The notes under the pieces: model-generated
The model's database searches: none
Told to the model about the DNA's origin: nothing
Seen by the model: only the letters and a program-made list of their open reading frames with translations
Shown here: positions 50,023 through 59,253 of the stretch, one piece after another
How the letters are laid out: each line of letters opens with the position of its first letter
Numbering within the stretch: the stretch's first letter is position 1
Position numbers and translations under genes: made by a program
From: Polaromonas sp.
GTDB lineage: Bacteria > Pseudomonadota > Gammaproteobacteria > Burkholderiales > Burkholderiaceae_C
NCBI RefSeq assembly: GCF_016185115.1
Contig: NZ_JACPOF010000029.1
Location: forward strand, 312,530 to 376,529
DNA: 64,000 nt
Reading direction: 5' to 3'

Positions 50023-52650
50023 TCAAGCCGCCACACCATCCTTGACTGTATCTGCCATATCGGTGTAATCCTTGACCTGGTCGAAGTTCAGGTACTGATA
50101 GATCTGGTCGCTGGATGCGGTCAGCACGCCCATGTCGCTCATGTACTCGGCCTTGGTCGGGATGCGGCCAAGCTTGGAGCAGATCGCAGCCAGTTCGGCA
50201 GAACCGAGATACACATTGGAGTTTTTGCCAAGGCGGTTGGGGAAGTTGCGGGTCGAGGTAGAGAACACCGTGGCGCCCTCTTTCACCTGCGCCTGGTTGC
50301 CCATGCACAGGCTGCAGCCCGGCATTTCCATACGCGCACCGGCAGAACCCAGAACGCCGTAATGGCCTTCCTCGGTCAGCTGCCTGGCATCCATCTTGGT
50401 GGGCGGCGCCATCCAGAGCTTGACGGGAATGTCGCGCTTGTTTTCGAGCAGCTTGGACGCTGCGCGGAAATGGCCGATATTGGTCATGCAGCTGCCGATG
50501 AACACTTCGTCGATCACGGCGCCGGCGACATCGGACAGCGTCTTCACGTCATCAGGGTCGTTCGGGCAGGCCACGATGGGTTCGTGGATGTCGGCGAGGT
50601 CGATCTCGATGACGGCTGCGTATTCGGCATCTGCGTCGCCCTTGAGCAACTTCGGGTCTGCCAGCCAGGCTTCCATGGCGGCGATGCGGCGGTTGATGGT
50701 GCGAACATCGGAGTAACCCGAAGCAATCATCCACTTGAGCATGGTGATGTTGCTGGTGATGTACTCAATGATGGGTTCCTTGTTCAGGTGAACCGTGCAG
50801 CCGCCGGCAGAGCGTTCTGCGGATGCATCGCTGAGTTCAAACGCCTGCTCGACCTTGAGGTCTGGCAAGCCTTCGATTTCAAGAATGCGGCCCGAGAAGA
50901 TGTTCTTCTTGCCCTGTTTGGCCACCGTCAGCAGGCCTGCCTTGATGGCGTAGAGCGGAATGGCGTTGACGAGGTCACGCAGGGTGATGCCGGGCTGCAT
51001 TTCGCCCTTGAAGCGCACCAGCACCGATTCTGGCATGTCCAGCGGCATGACGCCGGTGGCTGCGCCAAAAGCCACCAGGCCGGAGCCCGCAGGAAAGCTA
51101 ATGCCGATGGGGAAACGTGTGTGGCTGTCGCCGCCGGTGCCGACGGTGTCGGGCAGCAGCATGCGGTTAAGCCAGCTGTGGATGATGCCGTCACCCGGGC
51201 GCAGCGGAATGCCGCCACGGTCGCTCATGAACTCGGGCAGTTCGTGGTGCATCTTCACGTCGACAGGCTTGGGGTAAGCCGCCGTGTGGCAGAAGGACTG
51301 CATAACGAGGTCTGCGCTGAAACCGAGACAGGCCAGGTCTTTCAACTCGTCGCGCGTCATCGGGCCAGTGGTATCTTGCGAACCCACAGACGTCATTTTT
51401 GGTTCGCAATAGGTACCGGGGCGAACGCCCTGGCCTTCTGGCAGGCCAACAGCACGGCCAACCATCTTCTGCGCCAGCGTGAAGCCGCGGCCGTTGTCTT
51501 CCGGTGCCACAGGCAAACGGAACTGTGTGGACACAGGCAGGCCCAGCGCAAAACGCGCCTTGGCGGTCAGGCCACGGCCAACGATCAGGGGAATACGACC
51601 GCCAGCACGCACTTCATCAAGCAGCACGTCGCTTTTCAGCTTGAACTCGGCAATCACCTTACCGTCTTTCAGGGCCTTGCCCTCGTAGGGGCGCAGCTCG
51701 ATCACGTCACCCATGGCCATCTGGCTCACGTCGAGCTCGATGGGCAGTGCGCCGGAGTCTTCCATGGTGTTGTAGAAAATCGGGGCGATTTTCGAACCCA
51801 GGCAGACGCCACCGAAACGCTTGTTAGGCACAAAAGGAATGTCTTCGCCGGTGAACCACAACACGGAGTTGGTGGCTGACTTGCGTGAAGACCCGGTACC
51901 GACCACATCGCCCACATAGGCGACAAGATTGCCCTTGGCCTTGAGTTCTTCAATGAACTTGACCGGGCCGCGTTTGCCGTCTTCCTCAGGCGTGATACCG
52001 GGGCGGGCATTCTTGTGCATGGCCAGTGCGTGCAGCGGGATGTCGGGGCGGCTCCAGGCATCAGGTGCGGGCGAGAGGTCATCGGTGTTGATCTCGCCGG
52101 CGACCTTGAAGACCGTCAGCTTGATGGATTCAGGCACCTCAGGGCGGCTGGTAAACCACTCGGCATCGGCCCAGCTTTGCAGCACGGCCTTGGCGTATTT
52201 GTTGCCCTTGGCGGCTTTTTCCTGCACATCATGGAACTGGTCGAACATCAGCAGGGTGTTCTTCAGGCCGCTGGCGGCCTGCGTGGCCACACTGTCTTCA
52301 GCGTCGTCAAGCAATTCGATCATCGGGCTGATGTTGTAGCCGCCCAGCATGGTGCCCAGCAGCTGCGTGGCTTTTTCACGCGAGATCAGCGCGCACTTTT
52401 CAGTGCCGTGCGCCACCGCAGCCAGGTAGCTGGCCTTGACCTTGGCAGCCGCATCAACACCGGCAGGCACGCGGTGCGTGATCAGTTCAACCAGAAATGC
52501 TTCTTCACCCTTGGGCGGGTTCTTGAGCAGTTCGATGACTTCACCGGTCTGCTTTGCGGACAGTGGCAACGGCGGGATGCCGAGCACCGAACGTTCGGCG
52601 ACGTGGTTGCGGTAGGTTTGCAGAAAACTGCTGGTTGTTTCGGCTGACAT
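50023..52650 (-). CDS. acnB: bifunctional aconitate hydratase B / 2-methylisocitrate dehydratase
   Basis: AcnB is the main housekeeping aconitase. The 875-residue protein has the AcnB-specific N-terminal HEAT-like domain ([33 protein letters not shown]), then the swivel and cluster domains. [15 protein letters not shown] and [14 protein letters not shown] carry the cluster cysteines. AGGAGA lies before the ATG at 52650. It is the last gene of a minus-strand run with mdh and the CoA-ester lyase, so the cell has both AcnA and AcnB. Confidence 0.95.
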   Translation of the reverse strand: MSAETTSSFLQTYRNHVAERSVLGIPPLPLSAKQTGEVIELLKNPPKGEEAFLVELITHRVPAGVDAAAKVKASYLAAVAHGTEKCALISREKATQLLGTMLGGYNISPMIELLDDAEDSVATQAASGLKNTLLMFDQFHDVQEKAAKGNKYAKAVLQSWADAEWFTSRPEVPESIKLTVFKVAGEINTDDLSPAPDAWSRPDIPLHALAMHKNARPGITPEEDGKRGPVKFIEELKAKGNLVAYVGDVVGTGSSRKSATNSVLWFTGEDIPFVPNKRFGGVCLGSKIAPIFYNTMEDSGALPIELDVSQMAMGDVIELRPYEGKALKDGKVIAEFKLKSDVLLDEVRAGGRIPLIVGRGLTAKARFALGLPVSTQFRLPVAPEDNGRGFTLAQKMVGRAVGLPEGQGVRPGTYCEPKMTSVGSQDTTGPMTRDELKDLACLGFSADLVMQSFCHTAAYPKPVDVKMHHELPEFMSDRGGIPLRPGDGIIHSWLNRMLLPDTVGTGGDSHTRFPIGISFPAGSGLVAFGAATGVMPLDMPESVLVRFKGEMQPGITLRDLVNAIPLYAIKAGLLTVAKQGKKNIFSGRILEIEGLPDLKVEQAFELSDASAERSAGGCTVHLNKEPIIEYITSNITMLKWMIASGYSDVRTINRRIAAMEAWLADPKLLKGDADAEYAAVIEIDLADIHEPIVACPNDPDDVKTLSDVAGAVIDEVFIGSCMTNIGHFRAASKLLENKRDIPVKLWMAPPTKMDARQLTEEGHYGVLGSAGARMEMPGCSLCMGNQAQVKEGATVFSTSTRNFPNRLGKNSNVYLGSAELAAICSKLGRIPTKAEYMSDMGVLTASSDQIYQYLNFDQVKDYTDMADTVKDGVAA

Positions 52651-52693
52651 GCGGGCTTCTCCTGTAATCAAAATCGTGAGGGCAATGCTTTTT

Positions 52694-53284
52694 TTATTTG
52701 GCGGCAGTGGCAGTGGCAGCAGAAGCGGGCTTCACCGGCCAATCGAGCAGGCCTGGAACCGGGTTTTTCCTGAGGTCTTCCGCCATCGTCATCTGGACCG
52801 GGCTCATGCATTCGTCAGCAAGACGCGTGCCGAGTTTCTGGCTCATCAGCATGGACTTGTTGCCCAGCTGGATCCAGAGCGCGCCGCGACGCGGGTCTTC
52901 AAGACGGACGGCACCGGTACGGGCTTCAACCGGGTGCATGCTGAAACGCGCGCCCTTGGTCTGCACGACGAAAAAGCCGGGACGCTTTTCGCTTGCGGTG
53001 ATGGTGACGCTGGCGCCCAGTTCACAGGGGATGACACCCACATACACGCGCTTGGCAATTTCCAGGTCGGCTTCGGTGAGCTTGACGTTCGGGTCATCGT
53101 CAATCGGCGTCACCTCTTCAACCGCCTTCAAGGCGGAGCGCCTGACTTCGGCGGGGCTTTTCTTTGCGGCTGGCTTGGCAGCCGGTTTGGCGGCGGCTTT
53201 GGCAGGAGCGGCAGGTGCCGCAGTTTGCGCCAGAACCACGGCAGGGGCAGCAAGAATCATTGCAGCGGTGAGAAAATTTTTCAT
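52694..53284 (-). CDS. periplasmic hypothetical protein with Ala/Lys/Pro-rich linker
   Basis: The 196-residue product has a signal peptide ([20 protein letters not shown]) followed by a low-complexity A/K/P stretch (residues about 21-50). A folded domain of about 120 residues follows, with [17 protein letters not shown] and a second Cys in LADECMSPV that may form a disulfide. I do not recognise the family. AAGGACACCC precedes the ATG. It sits between the CoA-ester lyase and acnB, a neighbourhood I would expect to be conserved. Confidence 0.75.
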   Translation of the reverse strand: MKNFLTAAMILAAPAVVLAQTAAPAAPAKAAAKPAAKPAAKKSPAEVRRSALKAVEEVTPIDDDPNVKLTEADLEIAKRVYVGVIPCELGASVTITASEKRPGFFVVQTKGARFSMHPVEARTGAVRLEDPRRGALWIQLGNKSMLMSQKLGTRLADECMSPVQMTMAEDLRKNPVPGLLDWPVKPASAATATAAK

Positions 53285-53331
53285 GGGTGTCCTTGAAATG
53301 ATCGGCATGTGTGGAAAGGTTGGTGAATGCC

Positions 53332-54306
53332 TCAGGCGAAATATGCCTGAGCCTCCTCCGGTAATGCCCGGCCCGTCTGGTGTGCACGTTCAAGCACCTG
53401 CCAGAAAAAACGGTAGCTGGCACGGTCGTGCAGCGTTCCGTCAAAACTGGTGGGCGCCCAATCGGCACGTACGGCAGCAGCTATTATTTTTGTAGCGGTA
53501 TCAATCTCGCCTTCGCCCGGGGCAAAGGCTTCGAGAATCGGTCGGATCTGGTCCGGATGGATGCTCCACATGCGGGTGTACCCCAGTTCACGCGACGCAC
53601 GGCGGGCGGCGCTGGCCATGGCGGCAGTGTCCTTGAACTCGGTGACAACACAATGTGACGGCACCTTGCCGTAAGCATGACAGGCAGACGCAATTTCAAG
53701 CTTGGCGCGTACCACCAGCGGATGTGTGAACTGGCCCTGCCCGCTCATCCCGTCCGCAGGAATCGCGCCGCCGTGGCTGGAAACAAAATCCATCAGCCCA
53801 AAGCTGATGGACTGCACACGCGGATGCGCGGCAATGTCAAACGCATTGCGCACTGCCAGGGGGGACTCGACCAGCACGTGAAGCGGAAGGTCTGGCGCCG
53901 AAGCCGCCAGAAGCGCTTTTTCAGCCCTCACCACGTCATCCACCGACTCGACCTTGGGCACCATGATGTGGCACAGGTGGCGCGACAGCTTGCCCGCAAT
54001 CACCGCGATGTCGGATTCAAATGCCGGGTGATCTACCGCATGCACGCGCACAGCCACGCGCGCCTTGTCTGCAGCCAGTGCCGCCAGCGCCACCACCATG
54101 GCCGCGTGCTCGGCCTCGCCGCCAACAGGCGCGCCGTCTTCGCAATCGAGCGTGACGTCAAAAACGCAGGCGCCGAACTCTTCCATCATTTCTGCCTGCA
54201 ACTGCAGGCTCTTGCGCATGCGCGCCTCAACACCGCTGTAGTGGTCGCAGACCGGCAGCATGGTCGAGGCGGCCTGCGCACCAAGAAGTACCTGGCGCGG
54301 ATTCAT
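53332..54306 (-). CDS. HpcH/HpaI-fold CoA ester lyase (CitE-like)
   Basis: A 324-residue TIM-barrel enzyme of the CitE/malyl-CoA lyase family. It has the metal-binding DVTLDCEDGAPVGGE motif, VPKVESVDD and LVESPLAVRNAFDI. Such enzymes cleave or form malyl-CoA, citramalyl-CoA or related 3-hydroxyacyl-CoA; the exact substrate is not readable. No CitDF subunits are present, so it is not citrate lyase. Its place between mdh and acnB suggests C4-C5 acid metabolism. Confidence 0.85.
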   Translation of the reverse strand: MNPRQVLLGAQAASTMLPVCDHYSGVEARMRKSLQLQAEMMEEFGACVFDVTLDCEDGAPVGGEAEHAAMVVALAALAADKARVAVRVHAVDHPAFESDIAVIAGKLSRHLCHIMVPKVESVDDVVRAEKALLAASAPDLPLHVLVESPLAVRNAFDIAAHPRVQSISFGLMDFVSSHGGAIPADGMSGQGQFTHPLVVRAKLEIASACHAYGKVPSHCVVTEFKDTAAMASAARRASRELGYTRMWSIHPDQIRPILEAFAPGEGEIDTATKIIAAAVRADWAPTSFDGTLHDRASYRFFWQVLERAHQTGRALPEEAQAYFA

Positions 54307-54424
54307 TGCGACAGGCCCTTCAGGCAGAGGCAGCAGAAACAGCTGTAGAGCGATGGATGCCAGCCGCTCATGAGCACAGTGGGTACAAGTTCTAGGCTCA
54401 GGTCAGGTCTGTTGCCGGGGCTTA

Positions 54425-55411
54425 TCAGAGCAGGTGCTTGACGCCGTCCTGTTCGCCCTTGAGCTCGTCCAGGGTCTTGTTGATGCGTTCACGGCTGAAA
54501 GCGTCGATCTCGAGGCCTTCGACCAGCTTGTATTCGCCACCTTCACAGGTCACGGGGAAACCGAACATGACGTCCTTGGGAATGTCGTACTGGCCATCCG
54601 AAGGAATGCCCATGGTGACCCACTTGCCGTTGGTACCCAGCGCCCAGTCACGCATGTGGTCAATGGCGGCGTTGGCAGCAGAAGCAGCTGAAGACAGGCC
54701 ACGCGCTTCAATGATGGCAGCGCCGCGCTTGCCCACGGTCGGCAGGAAGGTGTTGGCGTTCCATTCCTGGTCGTTGATCATCTTGGCAACGCTCTCGCCA
54801 TTGATGGTGGCGAAGCGGTAGTCGGCGTACATCGTGGGCGAATGGTTGCCCCAGACGGTGAGTTTTTCGATATCGGCCACGGCCTTGCCGGTCTTGGCAG
54901 CGATCTGGCTGGCCGCACGGTTGTGGTCCAGGCGCAGCATGGCGGTGAAGTTCTTGCGTGGCAGGTCAGGCGCGCTCTTCATGGCGATGTAGGCATTGGT
55001 GTTGGCGGGGTTGCCGACGACCAGCACCTTGACATTGCGGCTGGCAACCGCGTTGAGGGCCTTGCCCTGCGCCGTAAAGATGGCACCGTTGACGGCGAGC
55101 AGCTCTGCGCGCTCCATGCCCGGGCCGCGGGGACGCGAACCGACCAGCAGTGCGTAATCAGCGTCCTTGAATGCGGTCATCGGGTCGCTGTGGGCTTCCA
55201 TGCCGACCAGCAGCGGGAAAGCGCAGTCGTCGAGTTCCATCATGACGCCCTTGAGCGCTTTTTGCGGGCCTTCAACCGGCACTTCGAGCAATTGAAGGAT
55301 CACGGGCTGGTCCTTGCCCAGCATTTCGCCGGATGCAATGCGGAACAGCAGTGCGTAACCGATTTGGCCAGCTGCACCGGTAACTGCAACGCGGACGGGT
55401 TTCTTGCTCAT
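54425..55411 (-). CDS. mdh: malate dehydrogenase
   Basis: Mdh oxidises malate to oxaloacetate with NAD+. The 328-residue protein has the dinucleotide-binding [21 protein letters not shown], the substrate-loop arginines in [28 protein letters not shown] and the catalytic-histidine segment [12 protein letters not shown]. This is the long-form betaproteobacterial Mdh. ATG at 55411 is preferred to one 27 codons upstream. It is divergent from a GntR regulator gene, with a TCTTATATAAGA palindrome between them. Confidence 0.96.
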   Translation of the reverse strand: MSKKPVRVAVTGAAGQIGYALLFRIASGEMLGKDQPVILQLLEVPVEGPQKALKGVMMELDDCAFPLLVGMEAHSDPMTAFKDADYALLVGSRPRGPGMERAELLAVNGAIFTAQGKALNAVASRNVKVLVVGNPANTNAYIAMKSAPDLPRKNFTAMLRLDHNRAASQIAAKTGKAVADIEKLTVWGNHSPTMYADYRFATINGESVAKMINDQEWNANTFLPTVGKRGAAIIEARGLSSAASAANAAIDHMRDWALGTNGKWVTMGIPSDGQYDIPKDVMFGFPVTCEGGEYKLVEGLEIDAFSRERINKTLDELKGEQDGVKHLL

Positions 55412-55551
55412 GATTGAAGGACTTTCAAGTTGGTTAGATTGGAAATCTGGAAGATCGGGATGTGAAATGCGGCGTTTGGCATGTAGCAACACGCCAGCCG
55501 GAGCGCTGGTTCAGCCGAAGATTTTACGCCCGAAAAAGGGTAAACGTCAAT

Positions 55552-55585
55552 TTGTCTTATGTCTTATATAAGATATGATTGACAA
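55552..55585. promoter_or_regulatory. divergent mdh/gntR promoters with operator-like palindrome
   Basis: For gntR, TTGTCT (55552-55557) and TATGAT (55574-55579) are 16 bp apart. For mdh, TTGTCA (minus, 55585-55580) and CATAAG (55561-55556) are 18 bp apart. The palindrome TCTTATATAAGA (55562-55573) lies inside both spacers, with a second GTCTTAT half-site (55554-55560) adjoining. This is a classic place for a repressor. Confidence 0.6.
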
Positions 55586-55603
55586 ACATTTTCATACAAA
55601 ACC

Positions 55604-56386
55604 ATGGCCGCCGTTCCACCCTTCCCGACCGCGCCTTCTGCTGATGATTTTGCAGGGGCAACGCCTGCTTTCAGCCCGCTGTACCAGCAGATCAAGGGCC
55701 TGATATTGCAAAGCCTGCAGTCCGGCGAGTGGAAGCCCGGCGAAGCCATCCCCTCGGAGATGGATCTCGCTGCGCGCTACCGCGTCAGCCAGGGCACGGT
55801 GCGCAAGGCGATTGATGAACTTGCCACCGACAACCTTGTGGTGCGCCGCCAGGGCAAGGGCACGTTTGTCGCCACACATGCCGAGCAGACCGTCCAGTTC
55901 CGTTTTCTCAAGCTGGTGCCCGACAGCGGGTCACCCGGCAGTGAAGGCCCTGCGCAGCGGGAGATTATTGACTGCCGCCGCCTGCGTGCCCCTGCCGACA
56001 TTGCGCGCGCACTGGCCCTGCGCAGCGGTGACTCTGTTCTTCAGGCACGCCGCGTCCTCAGCTTTGCGGGAACGCCCACCATTCTTGAAGACATCTGGCT
56101 GCCGGCTGCACCGTTCAAGGGTTTGACTGCAGAGCGCCTGGCCAACTACCACGGCCCCATGTATGCACTCTTTGAAACCGAGTTCAACGTACGCATGGTC
56201 AGGGCTGAGGAAAAAATTCGCGCAGAACCCGCAATTGACGGTCGTGAGTTGCTGCTCAAAGTACCGCACGGCGCGCCGCTTCTCAGCGTTGAGCGCATTG
56301 CCTACACCTATCAGGATGTACCGATGGAACTGCGCCGCGGTTACTACCGCACCGATACGCACCACTATCACAACACGCTGAACTGA
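55604..56386 (+). CDS. GntR family transcriptional regulator (HutC/UTRA type)
   Basis: A 260-residue regulator. The N-terminal winged helix (about residues 25-88) contains LYQQIKGLILQSLQSGEWKPGEAIPSEMDLAARYRVSQGTVRKAIDELATDNLVVRRQGKGTFVATH. A UTRA ligand-binding domain follows, with LLKVPHGAPLLSVERIAYTY near the end. Its position between mdh and sdhCDAB suggests it controls TCA-cycle genes in response to an organic acid. The effector is not known. The palindrome upstream suggests autoregulation. Confidence 0.9.
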   Translation: MAAVPPFPTAPSADDFAGATPAFSPLYQQIKGLILQSLQSGEWKPGEAIPSEMDLAARYRVSQGTVRKAIDELATDNLVVRRQGKGTFVATHAEQTVQFRFLKLVPDSGSPGSEGPAQREIIDCRRLRAPADIARALALRSGDSVLQARRVLSFAGTPTILEDIWLPAAPFKGLTAERLANYHGPMYALFETEFNVRMVRAEEKIRAEPAIDGRELLLKVPHGAPLLSVERIAYTYQDVPMELRRGYYRTDTHHYHNTLN

Positions 56387-56396
56387 GCGCCGGTCC

Positions 56397-56576
56397 ATGG
56401 CAGGCTTCAAGGGCAACAAGGCAGCCTTGCCCAGCAAGACCTGCATCGCCTGCGGGCGGGAGATGGTGTGGCGCAAGAGCTGGGCCAAAAACTGGGATGA
56501 CGTCAAATACTGCTCGGACGCGTGCCGTGCGGGCAAACACAGACCCTCCAGACCGGTAAATCCGCTGGCATCCTGA
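56397..56576 (+). CDS. DUF2256 protein
   Basis: This 59-residue protein has the four-cysteine DUF2256 pattern: KTCIACGREMVWRKSWAKNW followed by DDVKYCSDACRAGKH. The CxxC...CxxxC arrangement suggests a zinc ribbon. Family members are usually encoded beside photolyase-like genes, as here (64 bp before the photolyase). It starts 11 bp after the gntR stop. I found it by translating the spacer directly. Confidence 0.88.
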   Translation: MAGFKGNKAALPSKTCIACGREMVWRKSWAKNWDDVKYCSDACRAGKHRPSRPVNPLAS

Positions 56577-56640
56577 AAGCCCGCCTTGACGACCCGGTCA
56601 ACCTGAAACCCGGATAAATACCAACAAGTCACAAATTAGA

Positions 56641-58206
56641 ATGATCGGTATGAAGCTGGAGTCATGTCGTAACCTCGTCTTTGTTCTGGGCGACCAGCTG
56701 GATGAGGAATCGTCGGCCTTTGACGGCATTGATACAGATCAGGACGTCGTGCTGATGGTTGAAGCCGCTGAAGAATCGACTCATGTCTGGTCGCACAAGG
56801 CACGCACCACCCTGTTTCTTTCAGCCATGCGCCACTTTGCGCAGGACCTCGCGCAGCGGCCGGCCCCATTACGGGTTGAATACCGCTCGCTGCACGTCGA
56901 ACGGGATGCGACGCTTGCCGAGGGCCTGGGCGCAGCCCTCCTGAAGTACCACCCACAACGCCTCATCTGCGTGGAGCCCGGAGACCTTCGGGTCAGGCAG
57001 ATGATTGAAGCAGAGATGGCCTCTGCTTCTACAACAAAGCTGGAATGGCGCGAAGACAGACATTTTTTATGCAGCGTTTCGCAGTTTCGGGCCTGGGCAG
57101 GCCAATCCGCCAGCCTTCGCATGGAGTTTTTCTACCGCACCATGCGCAAACAATACCGGGTGTTGATGGACGGCGACAAACCCGTCGGTGGCAAGTGGAA
57201 CTACGACGCTGAAAATCGCAAGGGCTTTGGCCGCGCCGGCCCTCAGGATGTCCCACGGCTTCCAGTATTTGAACCTGACACCGTGACCCGCGAGGTGATG
57301 GCGCTGGTTGAAAAGGACTTTGCCGATCACCCGGGCAAGCTGGAACACTTCAACTGGCCGGTAACGCGCAAGGATGCCTTGCTCGCCCTGGATGATTTCA
57401 TTGAGCACCGATTGCCCCTCTTTGGCGCGCATCAGGACGCCATGTGGACGCATCTTGATTTCGGTTGGCATTCGTTGTTGTCGAGTTCGCTCAACCTGAA
57501 GCTGCTCAATCCGCTGGAGGTGGTACTCGCTGCCGGGAAGGCATGGCGTGAGCGGGATCTGGACCTGGCCAGCGTCGAGGGCTTCATTCGCCAGATACTG
57601 GGCTGGCGTGAATTCATCCGGGGTGTGTACTTTCTCGACATGCCCGGGCTGAAGACCGCCAACCACTTTGGCCATAAAAATGCCCTGCCCGCCTGGTACT
57701 GGACCGGCGATACGCATATGAACTGCATGCGCCAGTGCATTGGCCAGACCCTGGAAAATGGCTATTCACACCATATACAGCGGCTGATGGTGACCGGCAT
57801 GTTCGGGGTGATGGCCCAAATCACGCCACAACAACTGTGCGACTGGTATCTTGCCGTCTATGTGGATGCGGTCGAATGGGTGGAACTGCCCAACACGGCC
57901 GGCATGGCCCTCTTCGCAAATGGCGGGCGCTTTACGTCCAAGCCCTACATCGCAAGCGGCGCGTACGTGAAACGCATGAGTAACTATTGCAGCAGTTGTA
58001 AGTACGACCCCGAAACCCGGACCGGACCCGCGGCCTGCCCCATGACCACGCTGTACTGGAATTTCCTTGACACGCGTGAGGCAGCGCTGGCAAATAACCA
58101 GCGCACTGCCCTGATGGTCAAAAACCTGCAGCGCATGACAACAGCGCAACGCGAGGAAGTTGGCCTGCGCGCATCTGAAATGCTCGGAAACCTCGACTCA
58201 CTCTAG
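56641..58206 (+). CDS. FeS-type bacterial cryptochrome/photolyase (FeS-BCP, PhrB-like)
   Basis: The 521-residue protein belongs to the iron-sulfur bacterial cryptochrome/photolyase group, whose studied members repair (6-4) photoproducts and bind FAD plus a lumazine-type antenna. The N-terminal Rossmann domain starts NLVFVLGDQLDEESSAF. The FAD-binding helical domain has QILGWREFIRGVYF and GYSHHIQRLMVTGMF. Cluster cysteines are visible at residues 366, 450, 453 and 466, the +3/+13 spacing of Agrobacterium PhrB. An alternative start at 56650 removes three residues. Confidence 0.92.
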   Translation: MIGMKLESCRNLVFVLGDQLDEESSAFDGIDTDQDVVLMVEAAEESTHVWSHKARTTLFLSAMRHFAQDLAQRPAPLRVEYRSLHVERDATLAEGLGAALLKYHPQRLICVEPGDLRVRQMIEAEMASASTTKLEWREDRHFLCSVSQFRAWAGQSASLRMEFFYRTMRKQYRVLMDGDKPVGGKWNYDAENRKGFGRAGPQDVPRLPVFEPDTVTREVMALVEKDFADHPGKLEHFNWPVTRKDALLALDDFIEHRLPLFGAHQDAMWTHLDFGWHSLLSSSLNLKLLNPLEVVLAAGKAWRERDLDLASVEGFIRQILGWREFIRGVYFLDMPGLKTANHFGHKNALPAWYWTGDTHMNCMRQCIGQTLENGYSHHIQRLMVTGMFGVMAQITPQQLCDWYLAVYVDAVEWVELPNTAGMALFANGGRFTSKPYIASGAYVKRMSNYCSSCKYDPETRTGPAACPMTTLYWNFLDTREAALANNQRTALMVKNLQRMTTAQREEVGLRASEMLGNLDSL

Positions 58207-58376
58207 GCCCGGATCAAGGCAAGCTGCATGCAAACAATAGTAAAACTACCTAACCCGACCAAAAATTCAAGTCATGCGCGCCATGCACATAAGCTCATGC
58301 TGCATTGCAATAGAATCCTGAGTTGAGCAAATCTTGCCGGTTACCAAGCAGTTACTCAAAATATAGAAAGCCACGT

Positions 58377-58823
58377 ATGTCCGAATCAGCGACAACCGCA
58401 GTGAAGAAGCGGCCCGAGTTCCGCAACATCAACGCCATCACCGATCTCCCCACCTACCGCTTGCCCGCTGCCGGCATCGTCTCCATCCTCCACCGCATCA
58501 GCGGGGCCATCATGTTTTTGCTGATGCCCTTCATCATCTGGATGTTTGACACCTCGATTTCTTCTGAAATCTCCTTCGCACGATTTACCTCCGCTTTCAA
58601 CGTCGGCATGCTGTATTTGCCAGGCTTTATCTGGAAGCTGGTGGCACTGGCCCTGATCTGGGCCTACTTGCATCATTTCATCGCCGGCCTGCGCCACCTC
58701 TGGATGGACACCAGCCACGATGCCGTGAGCAAGGAATTCGGCAAGACTTCAGCTGTGGTGACGCTGGTCCTGAGCATCGGCCTCACGCTGGTGCTGGGCG
58801 CCAAGCTGTTCGGCCTGTACTAA
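58377..58823 (+). CDS. sdhC: succinate dehydrogenase cytochrome b556 subunit
   Basis: SdhC is one of the two membrane anchors of complex II. The 148-residue protein has three hydrophobic helices and the family motif GIVSILHRISGAIMF. The conserved heme-ligand His is in WAYLHHFIAGLRHLWMD, with the LPTYRLP N-terminal motif of the betaproteobacterial subtype. A longer frame begins at 58323, but the ATG giving MSESATTA is preferred. It heads sdhCDAB-sdhE-gltA. Confidence 0.93.
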   Translation: MSESATTAVKKRPEFRNINAITDLPTYRLPAAGIVSILHRISGAIMFLLMPFIIWMFDTSISSEISFARFTSAFNVGMLYLPGFIWKLVALALIWAYLHHFIAGLRHLWMDTSHDAVSKEFGKTSAVVTLVLSIGLTLVLGAKLFGLY

Positions 58824-58844
58824 TACAACAAGGAGCATCAGAAA

Positions 58845-59210
58845 ATGGCAGTTAATTACGGCTCCAAGCGCATCGTTGTCGGCGCCCATTACGGTCTGCG
58901 CGACTGGCTGGCACAGCGTGTCACCGCCGCCCTGATGGCCCTGTTCACCCTCATCGTCCTGGCGCAGGTCATCTTCAGCAAAGGCCCTATCGGTTACGAC
59001 AAGTGGTCCGGCATCTTCTCGTCACAATGGATGAAGACCCTCACCTTTGTGGTCATCATTGCCCTGCTGTATCACGTCTGGGTCGGCATGCGCGACATCT
59101 GGATGGACTACATAAAGCCGGTCTGGCTCAAGCTGGTCCTCAATGTCTTCACGATTGCATGGCTGGTGGGTTGCGCCGGCTGGGCGATCCAGGTTCTGTG
59201 GCGCGTCTGA
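58845..59210 (+). CDS. sdhD: succinate dehydrogenase membrane anchor subunit
   Basis: The 121-residue protein has three hydrophobic helices. The family segments RIVVGAHYGLRDWLAQRVTAALMALF and LLYHVWVGMRDIWMDYIKP carry the second heme-ligand His. With SdhC it anchors SdhAB and forms the quinone site. AAGGAG precedes the ATG, 21 bp after sdhC. Confidence 0.93.
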   Translation: MAVNYGSKRIVVGAHYGLRDWLAQRVTAALMALFTLIVLAQVIFSKGPIGYDKWSGIFSSQWMKTLTFVVIIALLYHVWVGMRDIWMDYIKPVWLKLVLNVFTIAWLVGCAGWAIQVLWRV

Positions 59211-59253
59211 CCAGATACCGCCCGCAAGACAATAAATACCCCACATAAAAATC

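Noticed and set aside
50362..51879. 505-codon open frame antisense to acnB
   Set aside because: It is the shadow of a conserved gene; its composition (rich in His, Gln, Gly, Val) is that of antisense translation.
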